NCBI GenBank assembly: GCA_014529385.2
Contig: CM043944.1
Coordinates: 180,115,240 to 180,179,239, forward strand
Reading direction: 5' to 3'
Length of the DNA stretch: 64,000 bases
Source: Adiantum capillus-veneris
Taxonomy: Eukaryota; Streptophyta; Polypodiopsida; Polypodiales; Pteridaceae
Shown here: one piece after another, positions 1 through 9,089 of the stretch
Position numbering within the stretch: position 1 is the first letter of the stretch
Layout of the letters: each line of letters opens with the position of its first letter
Notes under the pieces: model-generated
The model's database searches: none
What the model was told of the DNA's origin: nothing
The model's input: the letters and a program-made list of their open reading frames with translations, nothing else
Position numbers and translations under genes: made by a program

Positions 1-842
1 TGATGGTTGGCCTTTTTCTTCAAGCTTTGCAAACTTCACCTTCAAGTCACGCATTCCCTTCATAAGCTCATCTAGCATGGACTCATAAAACTTAGGAGCG
101 ATAAAAGTAGGCTTTACCATTTTGTCAGAAGTTGAGGTGGAAGGACTTGTAGTGTTTACTACCATCTTGTCCCTTCTTCTTTGTCGTTTGGCAAGCAGTG
201 AGACAGCACCTTCAACCTCATTCCAGTCGGTCTTTAGTCCTTGCTCAGCATCTTTATCTTCAAGAAGAAGCTCCAAATTTCTTGAAACTCTTTACCTGCA
301 ACTTGTAAGAAAAGATCTGTCTTCTCTGCATCTAGTGTGGCCCTTTTTGTCCTAGTGAGTTGTGCATAGCGCCGCTCAAATTCCCTAAGTAGCTCTGTTA
401 TTGATAGTCCTTGCTTTGGCTTGACTACCCATTCTAAGAATGTCCTTTTGGTCACTCTCTCCGAGTCCTCCATGAAATATTCCTCCTTTAAAGCTACTTT
501 GAGTTCTTCCCAATTTCTCCCATGCCCATCTTTAATTGCCCTAACATGCTCCCTAATTTTTGGAGCAACAACTAGCTCAAAGCTTTGAATCATCTCACCT
601 TCTGACACGCGATGCAGCTCCATCTCCTTCACATAGTTGCGTAAGTACTTGATTACATCTTTGCCATTGAACTGATCCATTCTGTTGACGACCGCTTGTA
701 TGGACTTCGTTGCTAAAATCTCCCTTCTTTCAGTAGCATGTTGTTGTTGCATGAACATTGAAAATGCTTGAAACATTTGCATTGTTACTGGGTCAAAATG
801 CATACCCTGTTGCTCAACATGATCACCCATGGTTACCCACAA
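1..842 (-). pseudogene. Ty3/gypsy gag, N-terminal part (element A, second copy)
   Basis: The minus strand carries an open frame of 202 codons from 842 to 234, and the gag region continues in another frame to the window edge. The protein has a Retrotrans_gag-like helical core: FNGKDVIKYLRNYVKEME, then the W-x-x-L...F pattern around NWEELKVALKEEYF, then LREFERRYAQL. In the family, gag builds the virus-like particle that packages element RNA. The start at 842 lies 22 bases downstream of the primer-binding site (864-877), which fits a short leader. Positions 1 to about 290 repeat 8020-8310 with only a few differences, so this is a second copy of the gag found at 7864-8403. A single-base length difference near 278 changes the frame. 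The capsid part is well supported; the zinc knuckle lies beyond the window edge. Confidence 0.75.
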
Positions 843-863
843 ACTCTCACCCTAGCAGTTTCG

Positions 864-877
864 CGTCGGGTTCACCA
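864..877 (-). other. Primer-binding site, tRNA-Trp type
   Basis: The minus strand reads TGGTGAACCCGACG. This complements the 3' end of plant tRNA-Trp (ending CGUCGGGUUCA-CCA, recalled from knowledge of that tRNA). It lies six bases inside the LTR edge at 884 and just ahead of gag, where reverse transcription is normally primed. It fixes the orientation of element A and the LTR boundary. Confidence 0.7.
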
Positions 878-1691
878 AAAATATGTCGAGAAATTTGCGG
901 TCTTGCCAGGAAAGCACCGGGCTTATGGCTGTGAGAGTTTGTGAGAGAACTCAACAAAAACTATATGAAGGAGTTAAACCATAGATGCCATGAAGACTAG
1001 GGTTTGGAAAGAAGTGCAATCAAAGAAGACTCACTCTTTCTCTCTTGCACTCACACACACAAAGAAAGAACGCAAAAGAGAATGTCAAAACAATACGAAG
1101 ATGAAAACATCAAGGCTATGGTCATATTGTATCATGGGTAATATGAAAGGGTTAATGGATGAGTTAATGGCATTCAATCTTGGCTAACCAAATAGGCTAG
1201 GAATTGTAGTTTTGTGCTTACCATAATATATATATTTTGTCTAGTGATTGGGATTAATTGTGTGTACAAATCCTCTTGGTTCATAGCAAGATAACTACGC
1301 TTACATCAAAAGAAAACTTATAGTCTATGAGAGGTAGTATGATGGGATCCGGTGATAGAAGTATTTCATTGAGCCTTTCAGGGCCGAAGAGAAACACTAT
1401 ACGTTGTTGAAAGTGTATTTTACGGCTAATCCATACGTTAATTCTAATAGATCATACAGAGTGAAAGTGATAGAAATGATCATCATGTGGGTTATTCATC
1501 TAGGATAGTATGTGAGAAATGTAGATATGAGAGACGTGAAGAGATGAGAAGTTTCCCTCCCAAGCCCTATTCTTGCCCGTAGGCAATAAGGATACTGCGG
1601 GAGAGATATACCTATTACAAAGAGAGCCTAGAGAGGATGAATTACTAAGAATGAGAGAGATAGGTTTGGTTAAGGAGATGATATTAGATAC

Positions 1692-1709
1692 ATATATATA
1701 TATATATAT
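1692..1709. repeat. (TA)n microsatellite
   Basis: A run of alternating A and T lies inside the LTR of element A. Confidence 0.95.
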
Positions 1710-2049
1710 GTTGGATTAGAGATGAAAATGAAAACAACAAGAAATCAAGAAAACATCAATGTAGAACACATCTTACTTGAAACCCTTCGGCACCATTATT
1801 GATGGGAGAGAGAAGAAGAGTGGATAATTCCACTTTGATTGATACACCATGTGCAAGACCTTCTTTGACTAAAGTTGATCTTCCAAGGTTAGCTTGTTGC
1901 AAGAATGGCTAGTCTCCCCTAGGAGAAAGTGTAGGCTTGGGCTTATGTTAATGGCTAAGTACAATTAGGCATTACTACTCACTCCCTCGAGAATTCCTCT
2001 CATCAATGGCTTGAATGCTTGAGTTCCTTCCAAGGAAGAAGAGGTCCCC

Positions 2050-2056
2050 TTTTATA
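2050..2056 (-). promoter_or_regulatory. TATA box of element A LTR
   Basis: The minus strand reads CCTATAAAAGGGG, a strong plant TATA match about 830 bp from the U3 end of the LTR. It would drive transcription toward lower coordinates, in the same sense as gag and pol. Confidence 0.55.
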
Positions 2057-2881
2057 GGTGAAGGGAACCCCCAAGGGTTTACACAAGAAGAGAGGAGCCA
2101 GTGTGAACAGGAATTGGAAAAGTTGGAAATGAGCTGCCCCTGCATGATGTGGGCAGACTGGGGTCCAGTATTTTGATCATATCTCCCCAACCCTGGCTCC
2201 AAATAAAAAAGTAAAAATATGGGAAAAAACTTCAGCTCATTAGCTACGATTTTCATTTTAAAATCGTTTTCCAATTCGGATTGGAACCTTGTGTAAAAAA
2301 TTCATCAAAATAGGGTCCATTTATGGCAGCAAAAGTCTTCATGTGGTCTCCTTAGCCTAGACTTTCATTTAATTCCAAAGGACACCTCATGCCATATGAA
2401 AGCATGACATTGCTCCTTGACAAATTTTTGTAATCATGCTTGCAATAATGCATTAAAATAAGTGTATCTTTGAAATCATGCCACCTAGTGTCCCACTAGG
2501 ATTTGATTCTCTCCTAGTAGCTATTTAAAAAGAAATATAAGAAAAGTATAAAAAATACATAGAATATATATATATTGGAGTTTACCCTAGATATAGGATC
2601 TAGCTAGGGTGTGAGATGATAATGAAATAGTAGAAATAAAGAATCAATGCTTTTTGCCCCAAGTTAAAGAGGCGGAGCTATTGATGCTTTTCCCATCGTA
2701 TTTTATGATGGTAAAGTAAGGATATGTTACCCTTGAGAAACATAATAGGATGAGATAGAAGGCTTATTATTATACTTAAATATGCATATATACACTATAG
2801 GAAATATAATTATGTATCTAAAAAAATACAAGATAGATCTTGTAGCATGCGTTCCCACTATGTACGTGTCACAGCACGACA

Positions 2882-2893
2882 TCCACCCCCTCT
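2882..2893 (-). other. Polypurine tract of element A
   Basis: AGAGGGGGTGGA on the minus strand directly precedes the TGTCG start of the LTR. This is the expected plus-strand primer of an LTR retrotransposon. Confidence 0.7.
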
Positions 2894-2939
2894 AAACCTG
2901 CACATCCTCCGGTATGTGCCACATTGTCTCTTTGTAAGA

Positions 2940-4715
2940 TTAGACCTCTTGTACATCTTCCTTGTCTTCTTCTTCACTGGATGATTCCAGAGCTTCATGT
3001 TCACTTTGATCTTCACCTGTGTTTTTCTCTTCTTCCTCATCAATATCTTCTAGATCATTGTCTCCTCTTCTCTTAAACATTTTAATCCTTTTTCCTGCAA
3101 TGGGAATCTTTACTTCTGTACCATCTAGTTCAGACAAGCTGTAAGTATCATTTTCATGCACATGCTTTACAACATACGGTCCAAACCATCTTTTTGAGAA
3201 CTTACGCATGTCTGTGTGCTGGTTATCAAGGCTACTATCATACACTAAAACCCAGTCACCTTTGTCAATTGCTTTACTCCTACGTCGATGTCGCTTATCA
3301 AAATAGTCCTTGTTTTTCAACCTTGCATTTTTGAGTCGTTCTTTTGCAGCTTCAATGTCTCTAGGTCTTCTCTCTAGCTGCCTTATACGCAGTGCAAGGA
3401 GATCTTCCCTACTAAGCCCCTCTTGCCAAGGTAGTACATTCCATGTGGGAATTGTATCCTCAATCGGCATCACTGGCTTTTGACCATGCATTAGCTCCGC
3501 AGGCATGTAGCCAGTTACTGAGCTATGTGTTGTACGATCAGCCCATAAAGCATATGGTAACAATTTTGGCCACTCACCAACTCTTCCTTCGCAAGCCTTG
3601 GCCAAAGCTTTGATGATAGGAGGATGCCCTCTTTCACTCTTTCCATTGCCTTTAGGGTTGTAAGCTGTAGTAAGAGAAAGCTTGATCCCTAATCTAGAAA
3701 CGAACTCCCTTGCTTCTTTGGCATCCAGTTGACCTCGATCTGTAGTGAGTTTTCCCACACAACCATAACGGCAAATCACCTCATCAAGAAGGTGTTTGCA
3801 CACAGCTTCTGTGGTCTTAGCTCTTAACGCTCTTCCTTCAACCTGGTTAGTTAGGTCCTCTCGTGCAAGAACCAAGTATCTCATCTGCCAGAGTCCTAAA
3901 GGCATCGTGACTAGATCCACAACCCATTTATAGTGCATGGCTAGTGGATACGTAGGGTGCAATCCATCACGATGTCGAACATTTGAATACATTTGACAAG
4001 TTACACATGACTCTACAAACTGAGATACATCTTTATACATACCCTTCCACCAGTATTTTTTTTTCAACTTGGAGAAGGTTGCCCACACACCCCTGTGTCC
4101 AGCCAATAGACTCTCATGAAACTCTTGCATGAGATTTACTTGAGTCTCTTTTTTACATATAACCCGTTGTGGTGTAGCACCCTTTTGTTTAGGATGCTTC
4201 CACAAGTAACCATCCCTTAAAAAGTACCCATATGCTTTCCTGCGTATCCTCTTGAATTCTTGTTCAGACCAATCATCCTGTTTTGTTAGAGTACTCAAGT
4301 ACCTTCCAATAGAAAGCCAATCACCTTCATAAAGATCTTTCAAGAACAATTCAAGTGAATTAGTCATGCAGACATTGTTACCTTTGACATGAGAGATAGA
4401 ATAGAATTTTGTGCCTACATCATCTCCCTCATCAATCATTTGTGACTCGTCTTCATACCTTGCCCTTGATAGCATATGTGCCACTCTATTGTCTTTACCT
4501 GCAATGTGCTTAAACTCGGGATTTAAGGACTTAATGTAGGCAATCCACCGTAACATAGCAATGTCTGGTGTTGAGCAGCTTGTAACCATCCCAAGAAGTG
4601 GTAGACAATCTGTTTCTACAACCACACATGCACCAATTAGGTACTCTTTCCCACTTTCAAGGCTGTAACCATACCCCATAACTCTCTCTTTATATGTGGA
4701 TAGTTTCTTTGGCAA
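2940..4715 (-). CDS. Integrase with C-terminal half of RNase H (element A pol)
   Basis: This open frame of 591 codons encodes the last part of RNase H (VVETDCLPLL and later GKDNRVAHMLSRARY), then a retroviral-type integrase. The zinc-binding HHCC is visible as HESLLAGH and CVTC, around residues 205-250. The DDE catalytic core follows: Asp in KWVVDLVTMP, Asp in TTDRGQLD, and Glu in NGKSERGH. A basic C-terminal domain includes YFDKRHRRRSKAIDKGDWVLVYDSS and KRWFGPYVV, the latter resembling the SH3-like integrase tail, and then an acidic end. The enzyme would insert element cDNA into host DNA. The true reading frame enters from upstream through two frameshifts near 4795 and 4670, so the ATG at 4715 is not a real start. 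All catalytic residues are retained. Confidence 0.85.
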   Translation of the reverse strand: MPKKLSTYKERVMGYGYSLESGKEYLIGACVVVETDCLPLLGMVTSCSTPDIAMLRWIAYIKSLNPEFKHIAGKDNRVAHMLSRARYEDESQMIDEGDDVGTKFYSISHVKGNNVCMTNSLELFLKDLYEGDWLSIGRYLSTLTKQDDWSEQEFKRIRRKAYGYFLRDGYLWKHPKQKGATPQRVICKKETQVNLMQEFHESLLAGHRGVWATFSKLKKKYWWKGMYKDVSQFVESCVTCQMYSNVRHRDGLHPTYPLAMHYKWVVDLVTMPLGLWQMRYLVLAREDLTNQVEGRALRAKTTEAVCKHLLDEVICRYGCVGKLTTDRGQLDAKEAREFVSRLGIKLSLTTAYNPKGNGKSERGHPPIIKALAKACEGRVGEWPKLLPYALWADRTTHSSVTGYMPAELMHGQKPVMPIEDTIPTWNVLPWQEGLSREDLLALRIRQLERRPRDIEAAKERLKNARLKNKDYFDKRHRRRSKAIDKGDWVLVYDSSLDNQHTDMRKFSKRWFGPYVVKHVHENDTYSLSELDGTEVKIPIAGKRIKMFKRRGDNDLEDIDEEEEKNTGEDQSEHEALESSSEEEDKEDVQEV

Positions 4716-4766
4716 GCACTTAGTACCTTTGCTCCAAATCTTACCACATACCTGTGTCCTTCTTTG

Positions 4767-6062
4767 TCATCTTTCCCTATTGCCCATCCATCCAATCCCT
4801 GTAGGACTGGTATCTACTGTCACAATCACTGGCCTTTGACACTCATAGTCTACCTTTCTCAAAGTCGTTGCTGACTGGAGTAACTCCTTTAGCTTTTTCA
4901 TGGATTTTACATGTGCTTCTGTCCATTTAAACTTTTGATTCTTTCTAAGCAGCTGATAAAGAGGATCAGCTACATGTGCATAATGTGGAATCCAAATAGC
5001 ATAGAAGACACATGCTCCCAGAAACCTTCTAACCTCAGTGATGCTAGTGCATGTTTCTTTCATTCTTTGGATGGCATCTACCTTTGATGGACAAGGTTTC
5101 CTACCATATGGCCCGCACATGTGCCCCACAATGAGCACTTCTTTGACACCAAACATAGACTTTTTCCCTGACAATGTAAGATTCACTTCTTCCAACCTAG
5201 ACAAAATTTTATCACAATCATTTATGTGATTTTCCACAAACTTGCCACATCCCTTGAGATCCAAAGCTTCATCTTTGTCACTTTTTTCACATCCTTTGAT
5301 AGGCAAATCATCAATGAAAGGCATTGTGATTTGAGGAATAAAGTCACGTAAGACCTTATTCATCCCATTCATCATATGTGCAACCGAGTTGGTTGCTCCC
5401 TGTGGCAAGGTACACATCCTTCCCAAACCCAAAGGTGTCCTTATGGTTGTCAAGTCTCTGCTTTCGATTGCAAGCTGAAATTGATCATACCCTGAGTAGA
5501 GATCCCCCATTGAGTAGATTGCCCTCCCTGCAAACGCCTCTGCAAATTCATCCACAATTGGACCTGTACCTACATTTCTAATTGTCACCTTGTTCACTAG
5601 TTGCATATCTTGGATGAAGCGTAGAGAACCATTCTTCTTTGGAACTGTGAACCACCTGTTTGAGTATGGAGCACAAGAAGGCTCCAAGATTCCCATTTTG
5701 ATTTTCTCATTCAGTAGCTCTACTAACTTTGGCAAATGAGCCTTTGGAATCGGAATAGGCCGCAGATTCCAAGGCACATGAGGTATTGTGAAAATTACCA
5801 TAGGAGCTACAATATAAGGATCAACACATCCTATCTCATGTGGCTCAAATGCAAAAGCCTTACCACGCTTTGAAAGCATTTCTTTGAAGCACTTTGTCTC
5901 CTCCTGTGTTAGAAACTCCTCGCAACCAATCTGCAACTCTTGAAAAGACTCCTTTGTGAAGGTATGCCCGATCTTTTTAGGATTCCGCAAACTTGGTTGT
6001 AAAGAAGCATGTTCAATCTTTTCCCTGTTTTTGGGTGGTAAGGGTGAAGCTATTGGTTCCAC
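4767..6062 (-). CDS. Reverse transcriptase (element A pol)
   Basis: This 431-codon frame encodes the RT palm and fingers of a Ty3/gypsy polymerase. Visible blocks are WFTVPKKNGSLRFIQDMQLVN (fingers), then IYSMGDLYSGYDQFQLAI with the first catalytic Asp, TPLGLGRMCTLPQGATNSV, and FIDDL, the YxDD-type catalytic pair. A thumb region follows with EVNLTLSGKKSMFGVKEVLIVGH and the connection FLGACVFYAIWIPHYA. The RNase H start (VTVDTSPTGIGW) is cut by a frameshift near 4795. Phe-Ile at FIDD and the following PIKG are unusual for plant elements; comparable FLDDIPVKG strings are known to me mainly from basidiomycete gypsy elements. The family assignment beyond Ty3/gypsy is inference. Confidence 0.85.
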   Translation of the reverse strand: MEPIASPLPPKNREKIEHASLQPSLRNPKKIGHTFTKESFQELQIGCEEFLTQEETKCFKEMLSKRGKAFAFEPHEIGCVDPYIVAPMVIFTIPHVPWNLRPIPIPKAHLPKLVELLNEKIKMGILEPSCAPYSNRWFTVPKKNGSLRFIQDMQLVNKVTIRNVGTGPIVDEFAEAFAGRAIYSMGDLYSGYDQFQLAIESRDLTTIRTPLGLGRMCTLPQGATNSVAHMMNGMNKVLRDFIPQITMPFIDDLPIKGCEKSDKDEALDLKGCGKFVENHINDCDKILSRLEEVNLTLSGKKSMFGVKEVLIVGHMCGPYGRKPCPSKVDAIQRMKETCTSITEVRRFLGACVFYAIWIPHYAHVADPLYQLLRKNQKFKWTEAHVKSMKKLKELLQSATTLRKVDYECQRPVIVTVDTSPTGIGWMGNRER

Positions 6063-6070
6063 CTTCTTTG

Positions 6071-6367
6071 CTACACTCTTGTATTTAGTTTCAACATGGA
6101 CTTCTGGGCCAACTGTTTGGCTTTCTTAAAAGCTTCTATTACTTGATACATTTCCATAGAGCAAACTTCCACAACTTCATTTTCAAGATGCAAACTAGAC
6201 CTCATTATAGCATCAAGCTCACCCATAGTATCTACAAAAGAAACTTGTTCACACAAACCCAAAACATTTTCAGTAGGCTTTAGCAACCCACTCTTTTTCA
6301 TGCCTATTTGTACATTATGCACATATTGCCTCTCATATCTCTTCAAATCTTCAAGTTTTGTAAACAT
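6071..6367 (-). CDS. Protease-to-RT linker of element A
   Basis: This 98-codon minus-strand frame lies between the protease and RT frames and is separated from RT by a single stop at about 6068. It is lysine- and glutamate-rich with helical segments and has no recognised domain. In Ty3/gypsy polyproteins such a linker usually holds cleavage sites. It is annotated as part of the pol polyprotein because of its strand, position and spacing. Confidence 0.5.
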   Translation of the reverse strand: MFTKLEDLKRYERQYVHNVQIGMKKSGLLKPTENVLGLCEQVSFVDTMGELDAIMRSSLHLENEVVEVCSMEMYQVIEAFKKAKQLAQKSMLKLNTRV

Positions 6368-6467
6368 ACTGATCCATTCCTTGTTACCAAGGAGCTCATT
6401 GAGAAAGTTTCACCTATTTTTGGATCAGGCGAGACCCTTTTTCTTTCTGTACCACTGCAATCCCGCT

Positions 6468-7258
6468 TTACAATGGTACTTGGCAAAAACCCATCATTTC
6501 TCTATGATCATGAAACTCTTTGCTTACTTTTGGTAGAGGATGTTCTCTGAGGTTGTCACGATTTCTTTCATGGTTTACACAGACTGTGAGAAATTGGACA
6601 GCTCGTTTACCATCTTTGCTACGTATTCTAGCATATGCTGAACCATCGTCCATTACCTTTGTTTCCATTCGAACTCCCACAATGTAGGGTTGTCCAAGGA
6701 TGAGATGATATGAAGATGTATCCTGTACAAAGAAGTTTTGGTCAATCTTTACATCACCTATTGTTACCTTCACACCTGGACATGCTGCATACAATTCACC
6801 GATGAATTGTTTGCCACTTTTACCATCCAGCCATGATCTGTGTCCATCGGCCATTTGCACTTGTTGTAGAGACTCTTTGACATTATGTTTATTTCTGAAC
6901 CATGGTCAATCAAGGCAACAAATGGCTCTTCAAGATCACCTACCTCGACCAAAGTTTCTGTAGTAGCCCTTGCCCAATGACTTCGTGAATAGTAACTCCT
7001 AGGAATATCTTCAACTTCTTCATCATCATTTGAGAAATACACTTGCTTCACTCTCCCACTAGATTGGTAGCATCCTACCACAGCTCCATCATTCTCCTTA
7101 TTTTGCAGTTGCATCCCTTGTGTCTTTGAGGTTTCCCCTTCAAACCTGTGGACGAGAAACATCAGCAAGGGTTTGCCTCTTTCTCTTGATGATGCCAATG
7201 ATCTCCTCATGGAATTCACGCTTTGCAATGCCAAGAACTTCTCCCAGAGTAAATTCAA
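6468..7258 (-). pseudogene. Aspartic protease (element A)
   Basis: Two overlapping minus-strand frames (7258-6770 and 6860-6468) together cover a retropepsin. The active-site loop reads FVALIDHGSEINIMS, where the family norm is D-S/T-G. The catalytic Asp is kept but Ser/Thr is replaced by His. The flap-distal hydrophobic-Gly motif appears as YHLILGQPYIVG, followed by a segment that would complete the fold. The protease would cleave the gag-pol polyprotein. A frameshift near 6800 separates the halves. The His substitution next to the catalytic Asp may be a sequence change specific to this copy. Confidence 0.7.
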
Positions 7259-7294
7259 TCTTGCTATTCAAGATCCTTTCCTCCAAGACTTTCT

Positions 7295-7846
7295 TTAAAT
7301 CTGTAGCAACCTCAATATCAGATTGTAGTTTATAAGTTGGGCCGTTGTCTTACGTTTCGTTGGCTCTTTCTTCTTTCCTGTTGTAGACTCCTCCATGAGT
7401 ACTTCAGGTGGAGATGCTCCTTGTGTTGAGGGTGTTTGAGGGTGTTTGAGAAGGCATTGAGTCGCTTCTTCCCCACTTCTAGAAACTCTTTTTGATGGTC
7501 CTTCATCAGCATTCTCACGTCTGCGCTTCTCTTCTACAATTGCCTCATTTTGTTGGCATTTTGTAATGTAGGCATGCACTGACAATGAGTCCACTGGATC
7601 ATTGCATCCTGTTTCTACACGTATGCAATCACCTGCTTTATGTAGAATCTCTTTTGTAAGCTTTCCCTTTTTAGCTAATTGCATGACATTTGGCCAAATT
7701 TGAGCATGATGGTCACTCACCTCTTCATCACAAAAATGTTCAATTTTTACTCCATAAGTAGCTGCCTCAACTGAAGAGGTGGCATGCTTGGTTGCCATAT
7801 CTTCAACTAAGGTTTGCATTCCCCCCTTCCCAAAGTTAGTTCTCAA
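7295..7846 (-). CDS. Gag-protease spacer region of element A
   Basis: This 183-codon frame follows the zinc-knuckle frame (frameshift near 7860) and precedes the protease. Its C-terminal side and the sequence just after it contain a lysine-rich helical stretch. Continued across the frameshift near 7280, it includes LEERILNSKIEFTLGEVLGI. This is reminiscent of the DUF4100-type region found upstream of the protease in some fungal gypsy elements; that comparison is from memory and is inference. It also holds a duplicated GGTGTTTGAG near 7428-7450. No catalytic function is expected. Confidence 0.45.
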   Translation of the reverse strand: MRTNFGKGGMQTLVEDMATKHATSSVEAATYGVKIEHFCDEEVSDHHAQIWPNVMQLAKKGKLTKEILHKAGDCIRVETGCNDPVDSLSVHAYITKCQQNEAIVEEKRRRENADEGPSKRVSRSGEEATQCLLKHPQTPSTQGASPPEVLMEESTTGKKKEPTKRKTTAQLINYNLILRLLQI

Positions 7847-7863
7847 GGATAGACCTGTCTCTC

Positions 7864-8403
7864 TTAAGTGTATTTTACCATCCTTAAAAAGACAACATCT
7901 TTTGACAAAGCATCACTAAAATCATCACAATCCCTTCTTACGTGGTTTGTACTATCACACCAAATACATCTATTAACAAACCCTTCTTTGGGCTGTTGTC
8001 TTTGCCTAGGAAGTGGCCCTGATGGTTGGCCTTTTTCTTCAAGCTTTGCAAACTTCACCTTCAAGTCACGCATTCCCTTCACAAGCTCATTTAGCATGGA
8101 CTCATCAAACTTAGGAGCGATAAAAGTAGGCTTTACCATTTTGTCAGAAGTTGAGGTGGAAGGACTTGTAGTGTTTACTACCATCTTGTCCCTTCTTCTT
8201 TGTCGTTTGGCAAGCAGTGAGACAGCACCTTCAACCTCATTCCAGTCGGTCTTTAGTCCTTGCTCAGCATCTTTATCTTCAAGAAGAAGCTCCAAATTTT
8301 CTTGAAACTCTTTAGAAATATTAAAAAACTAGTAAAAAGAAAAGCTCTGTTGTCTCTTCTCTCTGCATCTAGTGTGGCCCTTTTTGTCCTAGTGAGTTGT
8401 GCA
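7864..8403 (-). pseudogene. Gag C-terminal part with CCHC zinc knuckle (element A)
   Basis: The minus-strand frame 8295-7864 ends with the zinc knuckle CIWCDSTNHVRRDC, a perfect C-x2-C-x4-H-x4-C, which in gag binds element RNA. Upstream are a glutamine- and proline-rich linker and the segment homologous to positions 1-355. Similarity to the other gag copy continues to about 8403, then stops abruptly before a (GA)30 tract, so the capsid half is missing here. A short insertion (around 8312-8345) distinguishes it from the first copy. Confidence 0.75.
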
Positions 8404-8425
8404 TCTTAGTGAGGTTGTGCAATCA

Positions 8426-8430
<5 letters not shown>

Positions 8431-8490
<60 letters not shown>
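8431..8490. repeat. (GA)30 microsatellite followed by AAG repeats
   Basis: Sixty bases of uninterrupted GA are followed by (AGA)n to about 8500. The tract lies next to the truncation point of element A. The short Ser-Leu frames on the other strand are artefacts of the repeat. Confidence 0.97.
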
Positions 8491-8493
<3 letters not shown>

Positions 8494-8500
8494 AGAAGAA

Positions 8501-9073
8501 CATGTTGGGCTGAGGAACTTTCCTTAAGGTTGTAGAGTGTGTACCCAAGCTGTGTGCCCTGTCGCATCTTATGCCTGACTTGCAGCTTATCGTATAAGCA
8601 GTCCACATTAGGGAATTTCGGAGGTCATTTGGAGGGCCTTCTAAGAAAATGTATTTTTTGCACTCTCTCTCTAGAAAAAATGGCAAATAATAGAGCTAGG
8701 TCTTTCATAGTAAAAGTTCAAAAAGTGTACTTTAAGTAGATTCCTTACTCTTCTGAACATTCGTTCGTAGTGATTGAGGGATAATCTTCTTTTCAGTTGC
8801 ATTGAATGAACCTCGTCAATATGGAGGGAATGAGGCTAACATGGAGGGACGAACGCGCAGCCGCTATTCACTTTCCATTAAACCTGCACATTTGGCTAAT
8901 GGAGCACTCCTCAAATGGCACAAATGCTACCCAAAAACGAGCCAAATATCACCTTCACATTGATTTGGACAATCAGTACCAACCATTGATTAAGCGTAGT
9001 AAAAAAAACACATATACCTCCCGCTTCCATAGACACGCTCAGAGCTCAGGGAGCTAAACACATAGATATCTGG
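8501..9073. other. Unassigned spacer between element A and the four-exon pseudogene
   Basis: No domain or repeat family is recognisable. One short plus-strand frame (8806-9057) precedes the pseudogene but shows no family resemblance. The stretch may hold the promoter and 5' end of that pseudogene. Confidence 0.3.
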
Positions 9074-9089
9074 ATGAGAGGCTCTCTCT

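Larger units (their letters stand above)
884..2881 (-). repeat. Long terminal repeat of element A (about 2.0 kb)
   Basis: The LTR begins TGTCG and ends CGACA, a perfect 5-bp terminal inverted repeat with canonical TG/CA ends. On the gag side it abuts a tRNA-Trp primer-binding site, and on the integrase side a polypurine tract (2882-2893). It therefore serves as the 3' LTR of the pol-bearing internal region at 2882-8403 and as the 5' LTR of the gag copy at 1-842. It contains a minus-strand TATA box near 2050 and an AT dinucleotide run. No second complete copy is in the window. A related terminus begins near 63052. Confidence 0.75.
2882..8403 (-). mobile_element. Ty3/gypsy element A, internal region (gag 3' part, protease, RT, RNase H, integrase)
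   Basis: Read on the minus strand, the domain order is zinc-knuckle gag, aspartic protease, reverse transcriptase, RNase H, integrase, polypurine tract, LTR. This order defines Ty3/gypsy. The 5' side breaks off at about 8403 within gag, 27 bp from a GA microsatellite, so the primer site and 5' LTR on that side are gone. Frames change near 7860, 7280, 6460, 4795 and 4670, but the long RT (431 codons) and integrase (591 codons) frames have no internal stops. The element looks younger than the others here. Its RT signature (FIDDLPIKG) is unlike common plant chromovirus, Athila or Tat elements. Confidence 0.85.

Noticed and set aside
4767-6062. Endogenous plant pararetrovirus
   Set aside because: An integrase with a full DDE triad, LTR ends and a tRNA-Trp primer site are present. 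No movement protein is seen, so this is a gypsy retrotransposon.
7868-8305. 145-codon plus-strand frame
   Set aside because: It is the antisense of the zinc-knuckle gag on the minus strand, which has the clear CCHC motif.
8406-8686. Ser/Leu-rich frames on the minus strand
   Set aside because: They translate the (GA)30 microsatellite and its flanks.
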